Source of the DNA: Mitsuaria chitosanitabida ATCC BAA-476 = NBRC 102408
GTDB taxonomy: Bacteria; Pseudomonadota; Gammaproteobacteria; Burkholderiales; Burkholderiaceae_C
Direction of reading: 5' to 3'
DNA: 64,000 bases
Assembly: GCF_001598255.1 (NCBI RefSeq)
Contig: NZ_BCYP01000008.1
Span: 44,447-108,446 of the forward strand
This document shows positions 17,602 to 27,028 of this stretch, one piece after another. Position numbers and translations under genes: made by a program. Every line of letters starts with the position of its first letter. The stretch's first letter is position 1. The notes beneath the pieces were generated by a model. That model saw nothing but the letters and a program-made list of their open reading frames with translations. It searched no databases and was not told the origin of the DNA.

Positions 17602-18312
17602 ATGAAACGAAGAGTCCTGCTGGCGATGTCGGGCGCGCTGCCCGCGCTGTCGTCCGTTTCCGCCGTCTCGACCGCCCTCGGCGTCGCGGGCCCGGCCTTC
17701 GCGGCGCCGGCGTCCGCGGGGGGATGGCAACCCGTCGAGGGTCAGCATTACGAGAAGCTGGCCACCCCCCTTCCTTCGACCGGCGACGGTCGCATCGAGC
17801 TCGTCGAGTTCTTCTGGCTGGGCTGCGGCCATTGCCAGGCCTTCGATCCGGTCCTCGAGGCCTGGCACGCGCAGCGTCGCGATGTCGTCTCGCTGCGCCG
17901 CATCCACATCGCCGGCCGGGCGCAGGTCGTCGCGCATCAGCGCCTGTTCTTCGCGCTCCAGTCCCTCGGCGTTCAGGATCAACTGCGGCCGGTCGTCTTC
18001 GATCTGCTGCTGGGGCAGGGGAAGTCGTTGAACACCCCGCAGGAGCAGGCCACCGCCCTGGCCGGAGCCGGCATCGATCCGAAGCGGCTGATGGAGGCCT
18101 GCCAGTCCTTCTCCGTGGCCGCGAAATGCCAGCAGGCGAATCAGCTCCAGGAACGCGCCGACGTGAACACCGTGCCCACGCTGATGGTCGGCGGCCGCTT
18201 CAAGACCTCGCCGAGCATGGCCGCCCGCGGCGCGCGACTCTCCGAGCAGGAGAGCGGTCGGCGCGCGCTGCAGGTCGTCGACGCGCTGCTCGCGGGGCCG
18301 CTGCGGGCGTAG
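17602..18312 (+). CDS. dsbA: Thiol:disulfide interchange protein DsbA-like
   Basis: 236 residues. A signal peptide ends near AFAAPASA (about 35), and the thioredoxin-fold domain carries the redox pair CGHC at residues 75–78 in EFFWLGCGHCQAF. The cis-Pro loop is NTVPTLMV near residue 190. This is the DsbA type that introduces disulfides into periplasmic proteins. The start is ATG at 17602, with GGAG 7 bases upstream, in preference to the GTG two codons earlier. It is monocistronic. Confidence 0.88.
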   Translation: MKRRVLLAMSGALPALSSVSAVSTALGVAGPAFAAPASAGGWQPVEGQHYEKLATPLPSTGDGRIELVEFFWLGCGHCQAFDPVLEAWHAQRRDVVSLRRIHIAGRAQVVAHQRLFFALQSLGVQDQLRPVVFDLLLGQGKSLNTPQEQATALAGAGIDPKRLMEACQSFSVAAKCQQANQLQERADVNTVPTLMVGGRFKTSPSMAARGARLSEQESGRRALQVVDALLAGPLRA

Positions 18313-18387
18313 CGCCCGCGGGCCCGCGGTGGGGGGCTCACGCGGTGCCAGGACGGGCGGGTGCGCACGATGGCACCTCGCCCCGTC

Positions 18388-19569
18388 TCAGCCTCGCAGC
18401 AGCGCCTGATACGCCTTGTGCTTGAACCGCTGCGCGTACGGATGCGAGTGTCCGAAATAGCGCTGGGTCAGCAGCACGGCCGCGATGCCGCGTCGCGGAT
18501 GGATCCACCACAGCGTGCCCGCCAGGCCGCCCCAGCTGGCTTCCCCCGCGACCTCGGGCGGGTCGCCCGGTCCTGCGGATGTCCGCACCGCCGAGCCCAA
18601 ACCGAATTGCCATCCCGGGAGGTCCGGCACATCGGGGAAGCGCACATGCAGGTCGCGCCCCAGCTGGTTGCTGAACATGAGGTCCAGCGTGGCCGGCTTG
18701 AGCAGCGTGGGTCCGCCGGGGATCAGACTGCGGATGAAGCGCGTCGAGTCCTCCAGCGTGCTCACCAGTCCGCCGCCGCCGGACTCGAGCGGCATGCGTC
18801 GCAGGTAGGCGCCGGGATAGGGCTTGTGGTCGGCGCGGGGCAGGCCGGGCTTGCTGTTGTCCATCAGGTCCGCGCCCTCGTAGAGCACCGTCAGACGGTC
18901 CTGCTTGTCCGGGGGCACGCAGAAGTCCGTGTCCACCATGTCCAGCGGCTCGAAGATGTGCCGGGCCAGGAACGCGCCGAAGCGCTCGCCGCTGACCACT
19001 TCCGCGAGGCGGCCGAGAACGTCCATGGACACCGAGTACTCCCATTGCGTGCCCGGATGGAAGCACAGCGGCAGCGGCTCGATCGCCTTCATCATGCCGG
19101 CCAGGTCCCGATGGGGACTGAGCACGGCGGCCCGCTGGTAGGCCCCGTGCATCGGTGTCCCTGGGTCGAAGACCCCGTAGGACAGCCCCGAGGTGTGCGT
19201 CAGCAGATGCCGCACCGTGATGGGCGAGCGGGCGGGCTCGGTGTCCGACAGATCCTTGGCGCCGGGGCGCAAGACCTGGCGCTCGGCGAGCTCGGGCAGG
19301 AAGGCGTCCACGCGGTCGTCCAGTCCGAGTCGACCTCGCTCCACCAGCAGCATGACCGCGCAGGCGGTCACGAGCTTGGTGCTGGAGAACATCCGGAAGA
19401 GATGGTCCTCGCGCAGCGCGATGCCGGCCTCGCGGTCGGCGGCGCCGTAGCAGAAGCGGTCCACCACCTCGCGCCCGCGCAGCAGCACCGTGGAGACGCC
19501 TGGCAGGAACGCCTGGTCGACCTCGGCGCGCAGCGTGGCGTGCAGGGCGTCGAAACGGGTGTCGGTCAT
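18388..19569 (-). CDS. Beta-lactamase-related serine hydrolase (class C/EstB-like)
   Basis: 393 residues of the Beta-lactamase/CubicO domain. The nucleophile motif is SSTK at residues 62–65, the Tyr-containing second motif is in WEYSVSMDVLGRL, and HTSGLSYG is the usual family loop. The third motif region is GGLAGTLWW. There is no signal peptide, which points to a cytosolic esterase or peptidase rather than a resistance enzyme. The start at 19569 has GAGGAG 5 bases upstream, excluding longer frames. It is a stand-alone gene with no substrate clue. Confidence 0.85.
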   Translation of the reverse strand: MTDTRFDALHATLRAEVDQAFLPGVSTVLLRGREVVDRFCYGAADREAGIALREDHLFRMFSSTKLVTACAVMLLVERGRLGLDDRVDAFLPELAERQVLRPGAKDLSDTEPARSPITVRHLLTHTSGLSYGVFDPGTPMHGAYQRAAVLSPHRDLAGMMKAIEPLPLCFHPGTQWEYSVSMDVLGRLAEVVSGERFGAFLARHIFEPLDMVDTDFCVPPDKQDRLTVLYEGADLMDNSKPGLPRADHKPYPGAYLRRMPLESGGGGLVSTLEDSTRFIRSLIPGGPTLLKPATLDLMFSNQLGRDLHVRFPDVPDLPGWQFGLGSAVRTSAGPGDPPEVAGEASWGGLAGTLWWIHPRRGIAAVLLTQRYFGHSHPYAQRFKHKAYQALLRG

Positions 19570-19703
19570 CGGGGCTCCTCGGCGTTGGGGCAGGCGACTG
19601 TACGGCGCGCCTGGCGCGGAACGTGTCACCAGGGTGCCGAAGGGAGAGGTGCCACGCCGCATGGCAGACTGCGCCGCGCCCAAGCGTCCTGGAGAAACAT
19701 CGC

Positions 19704-20159
19704 GTGTCCCGCCTCATGTTCGATCGACAGTTGTCCGAGCCTCCAGGCTACCGAGAACGTGGCTGCGTCCTGGTGAGCTATCGGCTGCCCTGGCTGAGGC
19801 ACTGCTTCGTGCTCTGCTCAGAGGTCGGCAAGGAGCCTGGCGACGAGATCGGCGACGCCGCGAAGGTGGACCTGATGGCCTTCTTCCTGATCGAGGCGCA
19901 GCGCCTTGCCCAGACGGCGGTCGGGGACCCCGAGGCGTTCATGCTGATCCACAGCGGCCGATCCGCGCGCAAGCGGTCGAGCTGGCATCTCCATGTCTTC
20001 GTCGTCCGGACGCGCTGGCAGAAGGCCTGGGTCTACACCATCCTCGGGGTCAAGAACCTGGTGCTGGCGAGCGGTCTCGCCCTGCGCAACCGCTTCACGA
20101 AAGGACGTGTCGACGGCGATCAGCGGATCAGACGGCCAGCAACGCGCACAAGGCGGTGA
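19704..20159 (+). CDS. Hypothetical protein with a HIT-like segment
   Basis: 151 residues from GTG, chosen because GGAG lies 9 bases upstream; an ATG four codons in is the alternative. The sequence SSWHLHVFVVRTRWQKAWVY resembles the strand and H-x-H part of HIT-fold nucleotide hydrolases, but the full HxHxH triad is absent. No signal peptide or membrane segment is evident. The last 11 codons overlap the convergent HAD gene by 32 bases, so one of the two 3' ends may be longer than in relatives. Function unassigned. Confidence 0.5.
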   Translation: MSRLMFDRQLSEPPGYRERGCVLVSYRLPWLRHCFVLCSEVGKEPGDEIGDAAKVDLMAFFLIEAQRLAQTAVGDPEAFMLIHSGRSARKRSSWHLHVFVVRTRWQKAWVYTILGVKNLVLASGLALRNRFTKGRVDGDQRIRRPATRTRR

Positions 20160-20826
20160 GGTCGCTGACCGCGGCATGCGGGGTCGTGCCTGCCTCGGCG
20201 GGCGTTTCGCCCGGCTCCCGCATGACCCAGGCCGCCTGCGCGCCAGCACCGATCGCGCCGAGCACATCCAGCCGCCAGTCGTCACCGACATGCAGCAGCG
20301 CCGACGGCGGCACGTCCGCGAGCGCCGCGGCGGCATGGAAGGCTTGCGCTTGCGGTTTCGCCACGCCCAGCGTCGCGGCGCTCAGGCTGCCCTTGAGCAG
20401 GTGAGCGACACCCGCCCGATGGACGCAGCCGTTGCCGTTGGACAAGCCCACCAGCGGATAGCGCGCGCTCAGGCGCGTCAGGGCCGGCAGCACGTCGGGA
20501 TAGAGCGTCACCGTCAGGCGCTGCTCGAAGAAGACCTCGAAGGCGGGCTCGACGAGCGCGAGGTCCTCGCCCGCGTCCGACAACATCGCGCGGATGGACG
20601 CGCGGCGCAGCGCGCTGAAGTCGAGGTGGAGCTCCGGATGCGTGTGGTCCACGCGGGCCCGGTAGTCGCGCAGCGCGGTCGGGCTGGCGAGCAGCGCCCT
20701 CGTGCCGGGCGCATGCGTGCGCAGCCAGTCGGTGAGCGCCGCCTCGGCGCGCACCACGCAGGGCATGAACGGCCAGAGCGTGTCGTCCAGGTCGAAGGAG
20801 ATGGCGCGGACGCGGCTCAGTTGCAT
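20128..20826 (-). CDS. HAD-family hydrolase (phosphatase-like)
   Basis: 232 residues. Motif I is SFDLDDTLW with nucleophile and acid Asp, motif II is VGLSNGNG, the Lys of motif III lies in GVAKPQAQAF, and motif IV is HVGDDWRLD. An alpha-helical cap of C1 type lies between motifs I and II. Relatives dephosphorylate small metabolites (YigB/FMN phosphatase-like). The frame is open for 70 codons upstream of the chosen Met, and an alternative Met lies 12 codons earlier. No strong ribosome binding site separates them. Confidence 0.8.
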   Translation of the reverse strand: MQLSRVRAISFDLDDTLWPFMPCVVRAEAALTDWLRTHAPGTRALLASPTALRDYRARVDHTHPELHLDFSALRRASIRAMLSDAGEDLALVEPAFEVFFEQRLTVTLYPDVLPALTRLSARYPLVGLSNGNGCVHRAGVAHLLKGSLSAATLGVAKPQAQAFHAAAALADVPPSALLHVGDDWRLDVLGAIGAGAQAAWVMREPGETPAEAGTTPHAAVSDLTALCALLAV

Positions 20827-21061
20827 ACCGAGCTCGCCGCCGTCCAGGCGCTCGCAGCGCATGACCTTGGCGCCCCGGCCGGGCGCCGCGGCGCGGATCT
20901 GGGCGACCCGGTCCGACCCGTCTTCGGGCGGGGGCTCGATGGCGCGCGAGCGTGCCTGGTGGGAGTCGAGCAGATGGGCAGGGCGTCGTGTCGCATGAGA
21001 AGGCGGATTGTCCGTCACGCCTTCCCAGGCCCTCACCGCTGTCCGCCCGCCCGGTCCGTCC

Positions 21062-24058
21062 TCACAGCGAGTTGAGGAAGGCCAGCAAGGCCGCCCGGTC
21101 CGCCGCGCTCAGGTTCACGAAGCGCTGGCGGCTGGCCGCCGCCTCGCCGCCGTGCCAGACGATGGCCTCGGTCAGGTTGCGGGCGCGGCCGTCGTGCAGA
21201 TAGCCGACACGCACCCCGGGACCCGCGACGGACTCGGTGTAGCCGATGCCCCACAGCGGCGAGGTGCGCCACTGGCTGCCGCTGGCCTGCGCCTCCGCGA
21301 GGTTGTCGGCCAGCTCGCTGCCCATGTCGTGCAGCAGCAGGTCGGTGTAGGGCTTGATGCTCTGGTTGCGCATCTCGGCCAGCTCGGTGGACGCGCCGGT
21401 CTTCATGTCCGCCACATGGCAGGCCGTGCAACGCATGGACGCGAACAGCTTGGCGCCGGCCGCGATCTGGGTCGGGTTCACGTCCAGGTAGGGCAGCGGC
21501 GTCACGCCCTTGGGGAAGCCGCTGGTGAGGCTGCGCTGCGCCGGCACGCCCAGCTGCGCCACGTAGCGCGAGAGCAGCTGCAGGTCGTCCTCGCTGATGC
21601 CCGCTTCCACCTTGCCGCGGTTGCACTTGGCCGGACCGGCCAGGCAGTCGCGGTTCGGGTAGACCGGCGAGGTCACCGACATGTCCAGCAGCAGCGCGTT
21701 GGCGGTCTGGTGGCGCAGGCTGACCTTGGCGGCCTTCCAGCCGTAGCGGCCGACGCGCACGCTGCCGCTGTCCGGGTCGTAGACCAGGTTGGCCTGGCCC
21801 TTCACGCCGTCCTCGTCCGGCGTGCCGCGCACGCGGGACAGGATGTCGGCGTCGGAGATCGCCTCCAGCAGGCCCATGCCGATCACCGGTTGCGCGCTGC
21901 GCAGCGAGAAGACCGCCGGCGTCGGACCGTCGAAGCGGACCTTGGGCTTGCTCAGCGTCACCACCGTGCCGTCGGACAGCGTCACGCTCCGGGTCTCGAA
22001 GCCGGCCACGCGCACGCTGTTGCCCCAGTCCTGCGCCGCGCCGGTGGTGGCGGAGCGCGCGTTCATCTGCACCGCCAGGCCATAGACCGGATCGGGCAGC
22101 TGCTTGCCGTCGCTGCCCACCGCGCCGGTGCGCACGGCCATGGTGTCCAGGCGCTGGTTGATCACCTGGGGCGCCAGGCTGCGGCCGTTGTTGATGTGGC
22201 AGCCGAAGCAGTTGGTCTGGTTGAAGCGCGGTCCCTGCAGCTTCACCGCGGCGGTGTTGCGGTCGTTGCCCGCCTCGTTGTGATCGCCCGTCCACATGTT
22301 GGTGTGGAACCAGCGGCGGCCCTCGACGAAGCGCTGCATGTTCTGCATCCCGATCTGCGTGTTGGGCTGCTGGAACATGAAGGTCGCGTTGTCCGCGTAG
22401 TCGTACGAGATCGAGCCCGTGCCGCCCTGCAGCGTCTCCACCGGCAGCGGCGCGTTCAGCAGGCGTGGCTGCACGCCATACCAGGGGCGCAGCCCGCTGC
22501 CCACGACGTAGGTGACCTCGTTGGTGTAGTAGCGGAAGTTGCCGCTGTCGCCGATGGCGTCCATCGACGCGCGGCTGGCGAAGAACGATCCGGTGAACTC
22601 GATGGCGTCGCCGACTTTGAGGTTGCGCGACGGCACGTTCACGCCGTTGGGCACCAGCACGCCGTTGGCGTCGGCGGCGATGTCCTGGTGGCCGGGCACG
22701 TTGTCCAGCACCACGGAGCAGCCGTCGTTCGCGCCGATCACGCCGGCATAGCCGCTGTCGGGGCGGCGCAGCGCGCCCTCGGGCGGCTTGGCCACGATGG
22801 GGCAGGAGGTCAGGTCCTTGAAGCCGTCGGTGTAGGTGGTGCTGTCCAGCAGTTGGCCCGGGGACATCCAGCCGTAGCCGGTCACGCCCGGATCGTCGAA
22901 GCGGCGGAAGAAGGACTGGCCGCCGCCGCGCTGGGCCTGCTGGTAGTACTGGTTGACGATGATGCGGGGCTTGGTGACGCCCGCGACGCGGCTGTTGTCG
23001 ATGAACTCGACGCCCCAGGTGCGGTTCTTGAAGTAGTTGGCGATGAAGTTCAGGTAGGCGCCGGGGCCCTTGTCCTGCGGCTTGCCGTTGGCGTCGACGG
23101 TGGCGTTGACGCCGTAGCCGATCTCGGCCCAGTCCTCGCCGCGCTCGCGCGCGTGGCGCGAGCGGCCGACGAAGCCGAAGCGCGTCACCAGCGTGCCGTC
23201 CGGCAGCGAGAACTGCACCTGTTCCAGCGTGGCCGGCGCGGCCGGCGTGACCACCGTGCTGCCCGCGGCCGGGTAGGGCAGGGCCGAGGTGGCGAGCGTG
23301 GGCAGCGTGTTGTCGCTGCCGGGGGAGGTGAAGCTCACCTCGAACAGCGAGTAGCCGTACTGCGTTGCGCGGGCCACGCCCTGCAGGCGCAGGTAGCGCG
23401 CGTTCGCGTTCAGGTTGAAGAACTCCTCGGTGCCGCCCTGGCCGCCGGCGACGTAGCGCAGCTGATACCAGGTCTGGCCGTCGTCGGAGACCTGCAGCGC
23501 GTACTCCTTGCCGTAGGCGTTCTCCCAGACCAGCTTCATGTAGCCCAGCGGCGTCTTGGCGCCGAAGTCGAACTGGATCCAGGCCTTGTCGTCCTGCGCG
23601 CTGGACCAGCGCGTCGTCAGGTTGCCGTCGACCGCCTTCTCGGGGCCGTTGGCGTTGTTCTCGGTCGCGCTGGACGTGGCCTTGACCACCGGGACGGCCA
23701 CGCCGGGCCTGCTCACGTCCAGGCCGGCGGGCAGTTGCAGCGAAGGCGGCAGCGAGGGCGCCGCGGCATCGCCGCCCGTGGGCAGCACCGGGGTCGACAC
23801 GCCGGTGGCGGGCGGCAGTTCGGGCTCGGGGTCGGTGCCGACCGGCGAGGAGGCCGGCGACGAGGCGGGCGAGGACGCGGGAGGCGTGCTCGACGACGGC
23901 GGCGTGCCGCCCGAGTCGGCGGCGCCACCACCGCCGCCGCATGCGGCGAGCGTGCCGGCGACGCCGAGGGCGACGGCCGTCCTCAGCAAATGCGCGAGGA
24001 GCGGGGTCGAGGAAGAACTGGCCGACTCGTGATCAGTCGAGGAAACGTTGCTGCGCAT
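21062..24058 (-). CDS. Diheme cytochrome c oxidoreductase (DUF1111/thiol oxidoreductase type) lipoprotein with discoidin domain
   Basis: 998 residues. The lipoprotein signal ends at lipobox LAAC (about residue 40), followed by a Gly/Ser/Pro linker. An F5/8 type C (discoidin) domain spans about 105–230: SATENNANGPEKAVDGNLTTRWSS, then WIQFDFGAKTPLGYMKLVWE and RYLRLQGVA. The C-terminal half carries two heme c sites, CFGCH and CTACH, in the DUF1111 context (NNGRSLAPQ, then GIGYTESVAG and YLHDGRARNLTEAIVWHGGEA). It should be outer-membrane or periplasm anchored and redox active. Its substrate is unknown. The discoidin fusion suggests carbohydrate or surface binding. Confidence 0.88.
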   Translation of the reverse strand: MRSNVSSTDHESASSSSTPLLAHLLRTAVALGVAGTLAACGGGGGAADSGGTPPSSSTPPASSPASSPASSPVGTDPEPELPPATGVSTPVLPTGGDAAAPSLPPSLQLPAGLDVSRPGVAVPVVKATSSATENNANGPEKAVDGNLTTRWSSAQDDKAWIQFDFGAKTPLGYMKLVWENAYGKEYALQVSDDGQTWYQLRYVAGGQGGTEEFFNLNANARYLRLQGVARATQYGYSLFEVSFTSPGSDNTLPTLATSALPYPAAGSTVVTPAAPATLEQVQFSLPDGTLVTRFGFVGRSRHARERGEDWAEIGYGVNATVDANGKPQDKGPGAYLNFIANYFKNRTWGVEFIDNSRVAGVTKPRIIVNQYYQQAQRGGGQSFFRRFDDPGVTGYGWMSPGQLLDSTTYTDGFKDLTSCPIVAKPPEGALRRPDSGYAGVIGANDGCSVVLDNVPGHQDIAADANGVLVPNGVNVPSRNLKVGDAIEFTGSFFASRASMDAIGDSGNFRYYTNEVTYVVGSGLRPWYGVQPRLLNAPLPVETLQGGTGSISYDYADNATFMFQQPNTQIGMQNMQRFVEGRRWFHTNMWTGDHNEAGNDRNTAAVKLQGPRFNQTNCFGCHINNGRSLAPQVINQRLDTMAVRTGAVGSDGKQLPDPVYGLAVQMNARSATTGAAQDWGNSVRVAGFETRSVTLSDGTVVTLSKPKVRFDGPTPAVFSLRSAQPVIGMGLLEAISDADILSRVRGTPDEDGVKGQANLVYDPDSGSVRVGRYGWKAAKVSLRHQTANALLLDMSVTSPVYPNRDCLAGPAKCNRGKVEAGISEDDLQLLSRYVAQLGVPAQRSLTSGFPKGVTPLPYLDVNPTQIAAGAKLFASMRCTACHVADMKTGASTELAEMRNQSIKPYTDLLLHDMGSELADNLAEAQASGSQWRTSPLWGIGYTESVAGPGVRVGYLHDGRARNLTEAIVWHGGEAAASRQRFVNLSAADRAALLAFLNSL

Positions 24059-24516
24059 GGCGCCCTTGCAGGTCCGATGGAACGGGACACCAGGGCGCGT
24101 GCGATCGCGGAGCCCGGGTGGACTTCGCGCATTTCAAGCAGTTAACGTGCCGGTTGCGATTGGTTGCAGGAACGCCTGCAAAGTCACAGACACGGGAGGC
24201 GTCGAGTGATGAACCTAACTCCAAAGAGTTATCGACGAAGGTGCGCGATCGCCGCTGGGGGTCAGGTTTTGTCAGGCGAGGACAAATAGTGTCACTTTCG
24301 ATGCGCCGATCGCGGAGGCGACACGACGCGTCCGACGGTCTGTCGCTGAAAGCGGGTGGCGGCTGTCGCGCGCCATCGGCGGCAATCGCCCTGGTGATCG
24401 TGGCAATCGCCCGCGCATTGCCCCGATTTTCGGGATGACGCATCGCGCCGCGCGCGGATTGTTCCGACCCCGACGCATCCGTACGCTGACGGCTCTTGCA
24501 TCAGGAGCAACGACAG
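24059..24516. other. Intergenic region, divergent promoters, no gene seen
   Basis: 458 bases between the diheme oxidoreductase and the divergent SDR gene. Open frames here lack ribosome binding sites and have shadow-like composition. A less GC-rich stretch at about 24120–24300 (AACTCCAAAGAGTTATC and GACAAATAGTGTCAC) is the best place for promoters. TGTCAGGCGAGGACAAATAGTGTCAC contains loosely repeated TGTCA words. No RNA gene or repeat can be supported. Confidence 0.6.
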
Positions 24517-25326
24517 ATGGACATGCAGTTGAAAGGGCGCCGCGCGCTGGTCACGGGGAGCAGTTCCGGCATCGGCGCGGAGATCGCCAGGATGCTGGCC
24601 GCCGAGGGCGCGCGGGTCGTCGTCCATGGACGTGACACGCGCCGGGCGCAGGCGGTGGTCGACGAGATCGCCACGCGGGGCGGGCAGGCGGTGGCCGTGC
24701 TCGGCGACCTGACATCGGCCGAGGACGCGGAGCGCGTGATCGTCGAGGCGACGCGCGCCTTCGACGGCATCGACATCCTGGTCAACAACGTCGGCGGTTC
24801 CGCCAACGTGGCGCGGCCGGACTGGTTCGACACGCCCTTGGACGAGTGGCAGCAGAACTTCGAGAACAACACGCTCGCGCCGGTGCGCCTGATCCGCGCG
24901 CTGGTCCCCGCGATGCGCGAGCGCGGCTGGGGCCGGATCATCCAGATCTCGTCGCGTAACGCGATCTCGCCGCACGCGCAGTTCCCTGGCTACGGCGCCG
25001 CGAAGGCCGCGCTGAACAACCTGACGTTGAGCCTGTCCAAGGGCCTGGCGGGCACGGGCGTGACCTCGAACGGCATCATGCCGGGCCTGATCTACACGCC
25101 GCAGCTGGACGAGTGGTTCCTCGAGACGGCGCGCCGCGAGTTCGGCACCGAGGACCGTGACCAGGGACGCGACTTCGTCTTGAAGCACGTCGTGCGCCAG
25201 ACCGTCGACCGCTCCGGCCAGCCGCGCGACATCGCCGCTGCCGCGGTCTACCTCGCCAGCCCGCTCAGCGACTTCGTGACCGGGACGACGATCCGCATCG
25301 ACGGAGGTGCGACGCCGACGGTGTGA
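24517..25326 (+). CDS. SDR-family oxidoreductase
   Basis: 269 residues of a classical SDR: TGSSSGIGAEIA cofactor motif near residue 14, NNVGGSAN at the NNAG position, Ser in ISSRNAIS and a YGAAK active-site pair. The C-terminal segment ends with the VTGTTIRIDGGATPTV tail common to 3-oxoacyl-ACP-reductase-like SDRs. The start at 24517 has AGGAG 9 bases upstream. It is followed by an unrelated hypothetical gene after 65 bases. The substrate cannot be inferred. Confidence 0.85.
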   Translation: MDMQLKGRRALVTGSSSGIGAEIARMLAAEGARVVVHGRDTRRAQAVVDEIATRGGQAVAVLGDLTSAEDAERVIVEATRAFDGIDILVNNVGGSANVARPDWFDTPLDEWQQNFENNTLAPVRLIRALVPAMRERGWGRIIQISSRNAISPHAQFPGYGAAKAALNNLTLSLSKGLAGTGVTSNGIMPGLIYTPQLDEWFLETARREFGTEDRDQGRDFVLKHVVRQTVDRSGQPRDIAAAAVYLASPLSDFVTGTTIRIDGGATPTV

Positions 25327-25391
25327 GGCGGGAATCGTGTCGCGCTATGCTGCGCGCGCGGCGGTCAGCGTCGCGCCAGGAGGATCGCCGC

Positions 25392-26006
25392 ATGCCCAGC
25401 TACGCCAGCGCTCGTGAACTGATGGATGCCGTGATGGCGCGCTATCGCGCCTTGCCGGACTACTCGGACCGCGGCTTCGTCACAGCCCGGCGTCGGGGGC
25501 GCGACCACGTGATCGTCTTCGAGACGGCCTATGAGGCCTCCGGGGATTTCCGATTCACCTTCGACCGCCCGCATCCCTACAGGCCGCTCCGGCACATGGT
25601 GACCCGCTTTGTCGTGGGCCGACGTGGCGGCGAGGCCTACCTGGACAGGCGGGCGTCGGACGGCGACGTCAGCACCCAGGTCGAACCCGATTTCAATCTG
25701 GCGATCGCCGGTGCCACGGGTACGTCCTACGGGGCGGCGCACACGATCGCCGGCCTGCTGTTCCCCGAGGTGACGGGATGGTCCTTCCGCGAGCTCAAGC
25801 GGCCCCGGTTGCGTTCGCCGCAGCTGATCGACGACGTGTGGTGCCACCGGATCACCGGGCTTCAGCATCGCGCGCGGATGGTCATCCACGTGGGCGTCGA
25901 GGACCTGCTGATCCGCCGCATCGCCCATCGCAGGCCGGGATCGGAGGAGCGACGCCTCGACGTACGGGTGTCCGCGCCCCTCAGCGAGGCGCCGCGTCCA
26001 TCGTGA
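25392..26006 (+). CDS. Hypothetical protein, LolA/DUF2092-like fold suspected
   Basis: 204 residues. AGGAGG stands 8 bases before the ATG, a strong start. The opening MDAVMARYRALPDYSDRGFV and strands such as VIVFETAYEASGDFRFTFDRPHP look like the beginning of LolA/LppX-type half-barrels, but no signal peptide or lipobox precedes it. No catalytic motif is visible. The 3' end overlaps the convergent metallophosphoesterase gene by 26 bases. Confidence 0.6.
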   Translation: MPSYASARELMDAVMARYRALPDYSDRGFVTARRRGRDHVIVFETAYEASGDFRFTFDRPHPYRPLRHMVTRFVVGRRGGEAYLDRRASDGDVSTQVEPDFNLAIAGATGTSYGAAHTIAGLLFPEVTGWSFRELKRPRLRSPQLIDDVWCHRITGLQHRARMVIHVGVEDLLIRRIAHRRPGSEERRLDVRVSAPLSEAPRPS

Positions 26007-26871
26007 ACATCACCCACTCCGGCCGCATGTTGAAGCGCACCGGATAGATGCTCACGCCCAGGCCGTTGGTGATGTAGACGTGCTGGCGGCCCACGTCGAC
26101 CCAGCCGTGCGTCTGGTCGTGCGGCCAGCCATGCGGCGCCACCGCGGAACCGTAGAAGGGAATCCACACCTGACCGCCGTGCGTGTGACCGGCCACCGTC
26201 AGGCCGGGGATGGCCGGCAGCTCGCGCGCGCTGGCGGGATCGTGCATCAGCACCAGCGCCTGCGCGCCCGCGGGCAGCTGCTGCGCGGCGATCCGCGGCA
26301 GATCGTGCGCGGTCACGCGGTCACCGATGCCCACCACCCACAGCGGCGTGCCCGGCAGCGGCACCGCCTGGTTGAGCAGCACCGTGATGCCCGCCGCGCG
26401 CAGCGACTTGTTGAAGCGGCCGCCATGGGTCCACCAGTCGTGATTGCCGAGCACCGCGTAGACGCCGTACCTGGCCTTTAACCGACCGAGGACCGCGGCG
26501 ATCTGCTCCGGCGTGGTGCCGTCCTCGCCACGGCCGGACATGAAATCGCCCGGCAGCAGGATCACGTCGGGCTGCGCGGCGTTGATCTCGTCGACGATGG
26601 CGTTGGCCCTCGGGATCGTCATCACGCGCTTGAGCGCCTCGTGGCCGATGTGCCAGTCCGAGGCCACCGCCACTTTCAGCCCGGCCGGTCCGCGCCAGTC
26701 GGGCACCTGCACGGCGATGTCGCGGCGCGCGACCCAGCGGGGCTCGATCAGCACGGACCAGGCCGCGAGCAACGCCGCCATCAGGAGCACGACGAGCAGT
26801 GTCTTCAGGACCGTGAGCAGCACGCGCAGCGGCAAGGGCGAGGGACGGGAGGGCGAGCGGCTCGGCGGCAT
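25981..26871 (-). CDS. Membrane-anchored metallophosphoesterase (YkuE/YaeI-like)
   Basis: 296 residues. An N-terminal anchor (about 15–35, LLTVLKTLLVVLLMAALLAAW) leads into a calcineurin-type domain with all metal blocks: VASDWHIGH, LPGDFMSG, VLGNHDWW and GHTHGGQVW. The order and spacing match the YaeI/YkuE branch, which acts on UDP-sugar or lipid precursors at the membrane. The start is uncertain: the ATG at 26871 was chosen, and a TTG nine codons upstream is possible. Neither has a good ribosome binding site. Confidence 0.82.
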   Translation of the reverse strand: MPPSRSPSRPSPLPLRVLLTVLKTLLVVLLMAALLAAWSVLIEPRWVARRDIAVQVPDWRGPAGLKVAVASDWHIGHEALKRVMTIPRANAIVDEINAAQPDVILLPGDFMSGRGEDGTTPEQIAAVLGRLKARYGVYAVLGNHDWWTHGGRFNKSLRAAGITVLLNQAVPLPGTPLWVVGIGDRVTAHDLPRIAAQQLPAGAQALVLMHDPASARELPAIPGLTVAGHTHGGQVWIPFYGSAVAPHGWPHDQTHGWVDVGRQHVYITNGLGVSIYPVRFNMRPEWVMFTMDAAPR

Positions 26872-27028
26872 CGAGGGAGATCGGCGGGGAGAGGTCAAGC
26901 CGCCAAGTAGACCATGGGCCCCGTGAGGACCGCCTCAGCTTGGCGCGCATCGGGGCCAGGTCTCGCCCACGTGCACGGTGGCATGAGCGTGGCGTCGCAT
27001 CGAGGAGGTCCGCGCCGTGCGGCGGCGA

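Noticed and set aside
21008..24145. A 1,045-codon plus-strand frame opposite the diheme oxidoreductase
   Set aside because: Same reason: shadow composition, no ribosome binding site, while the minus strand shows a full set of domains and heme motifs.
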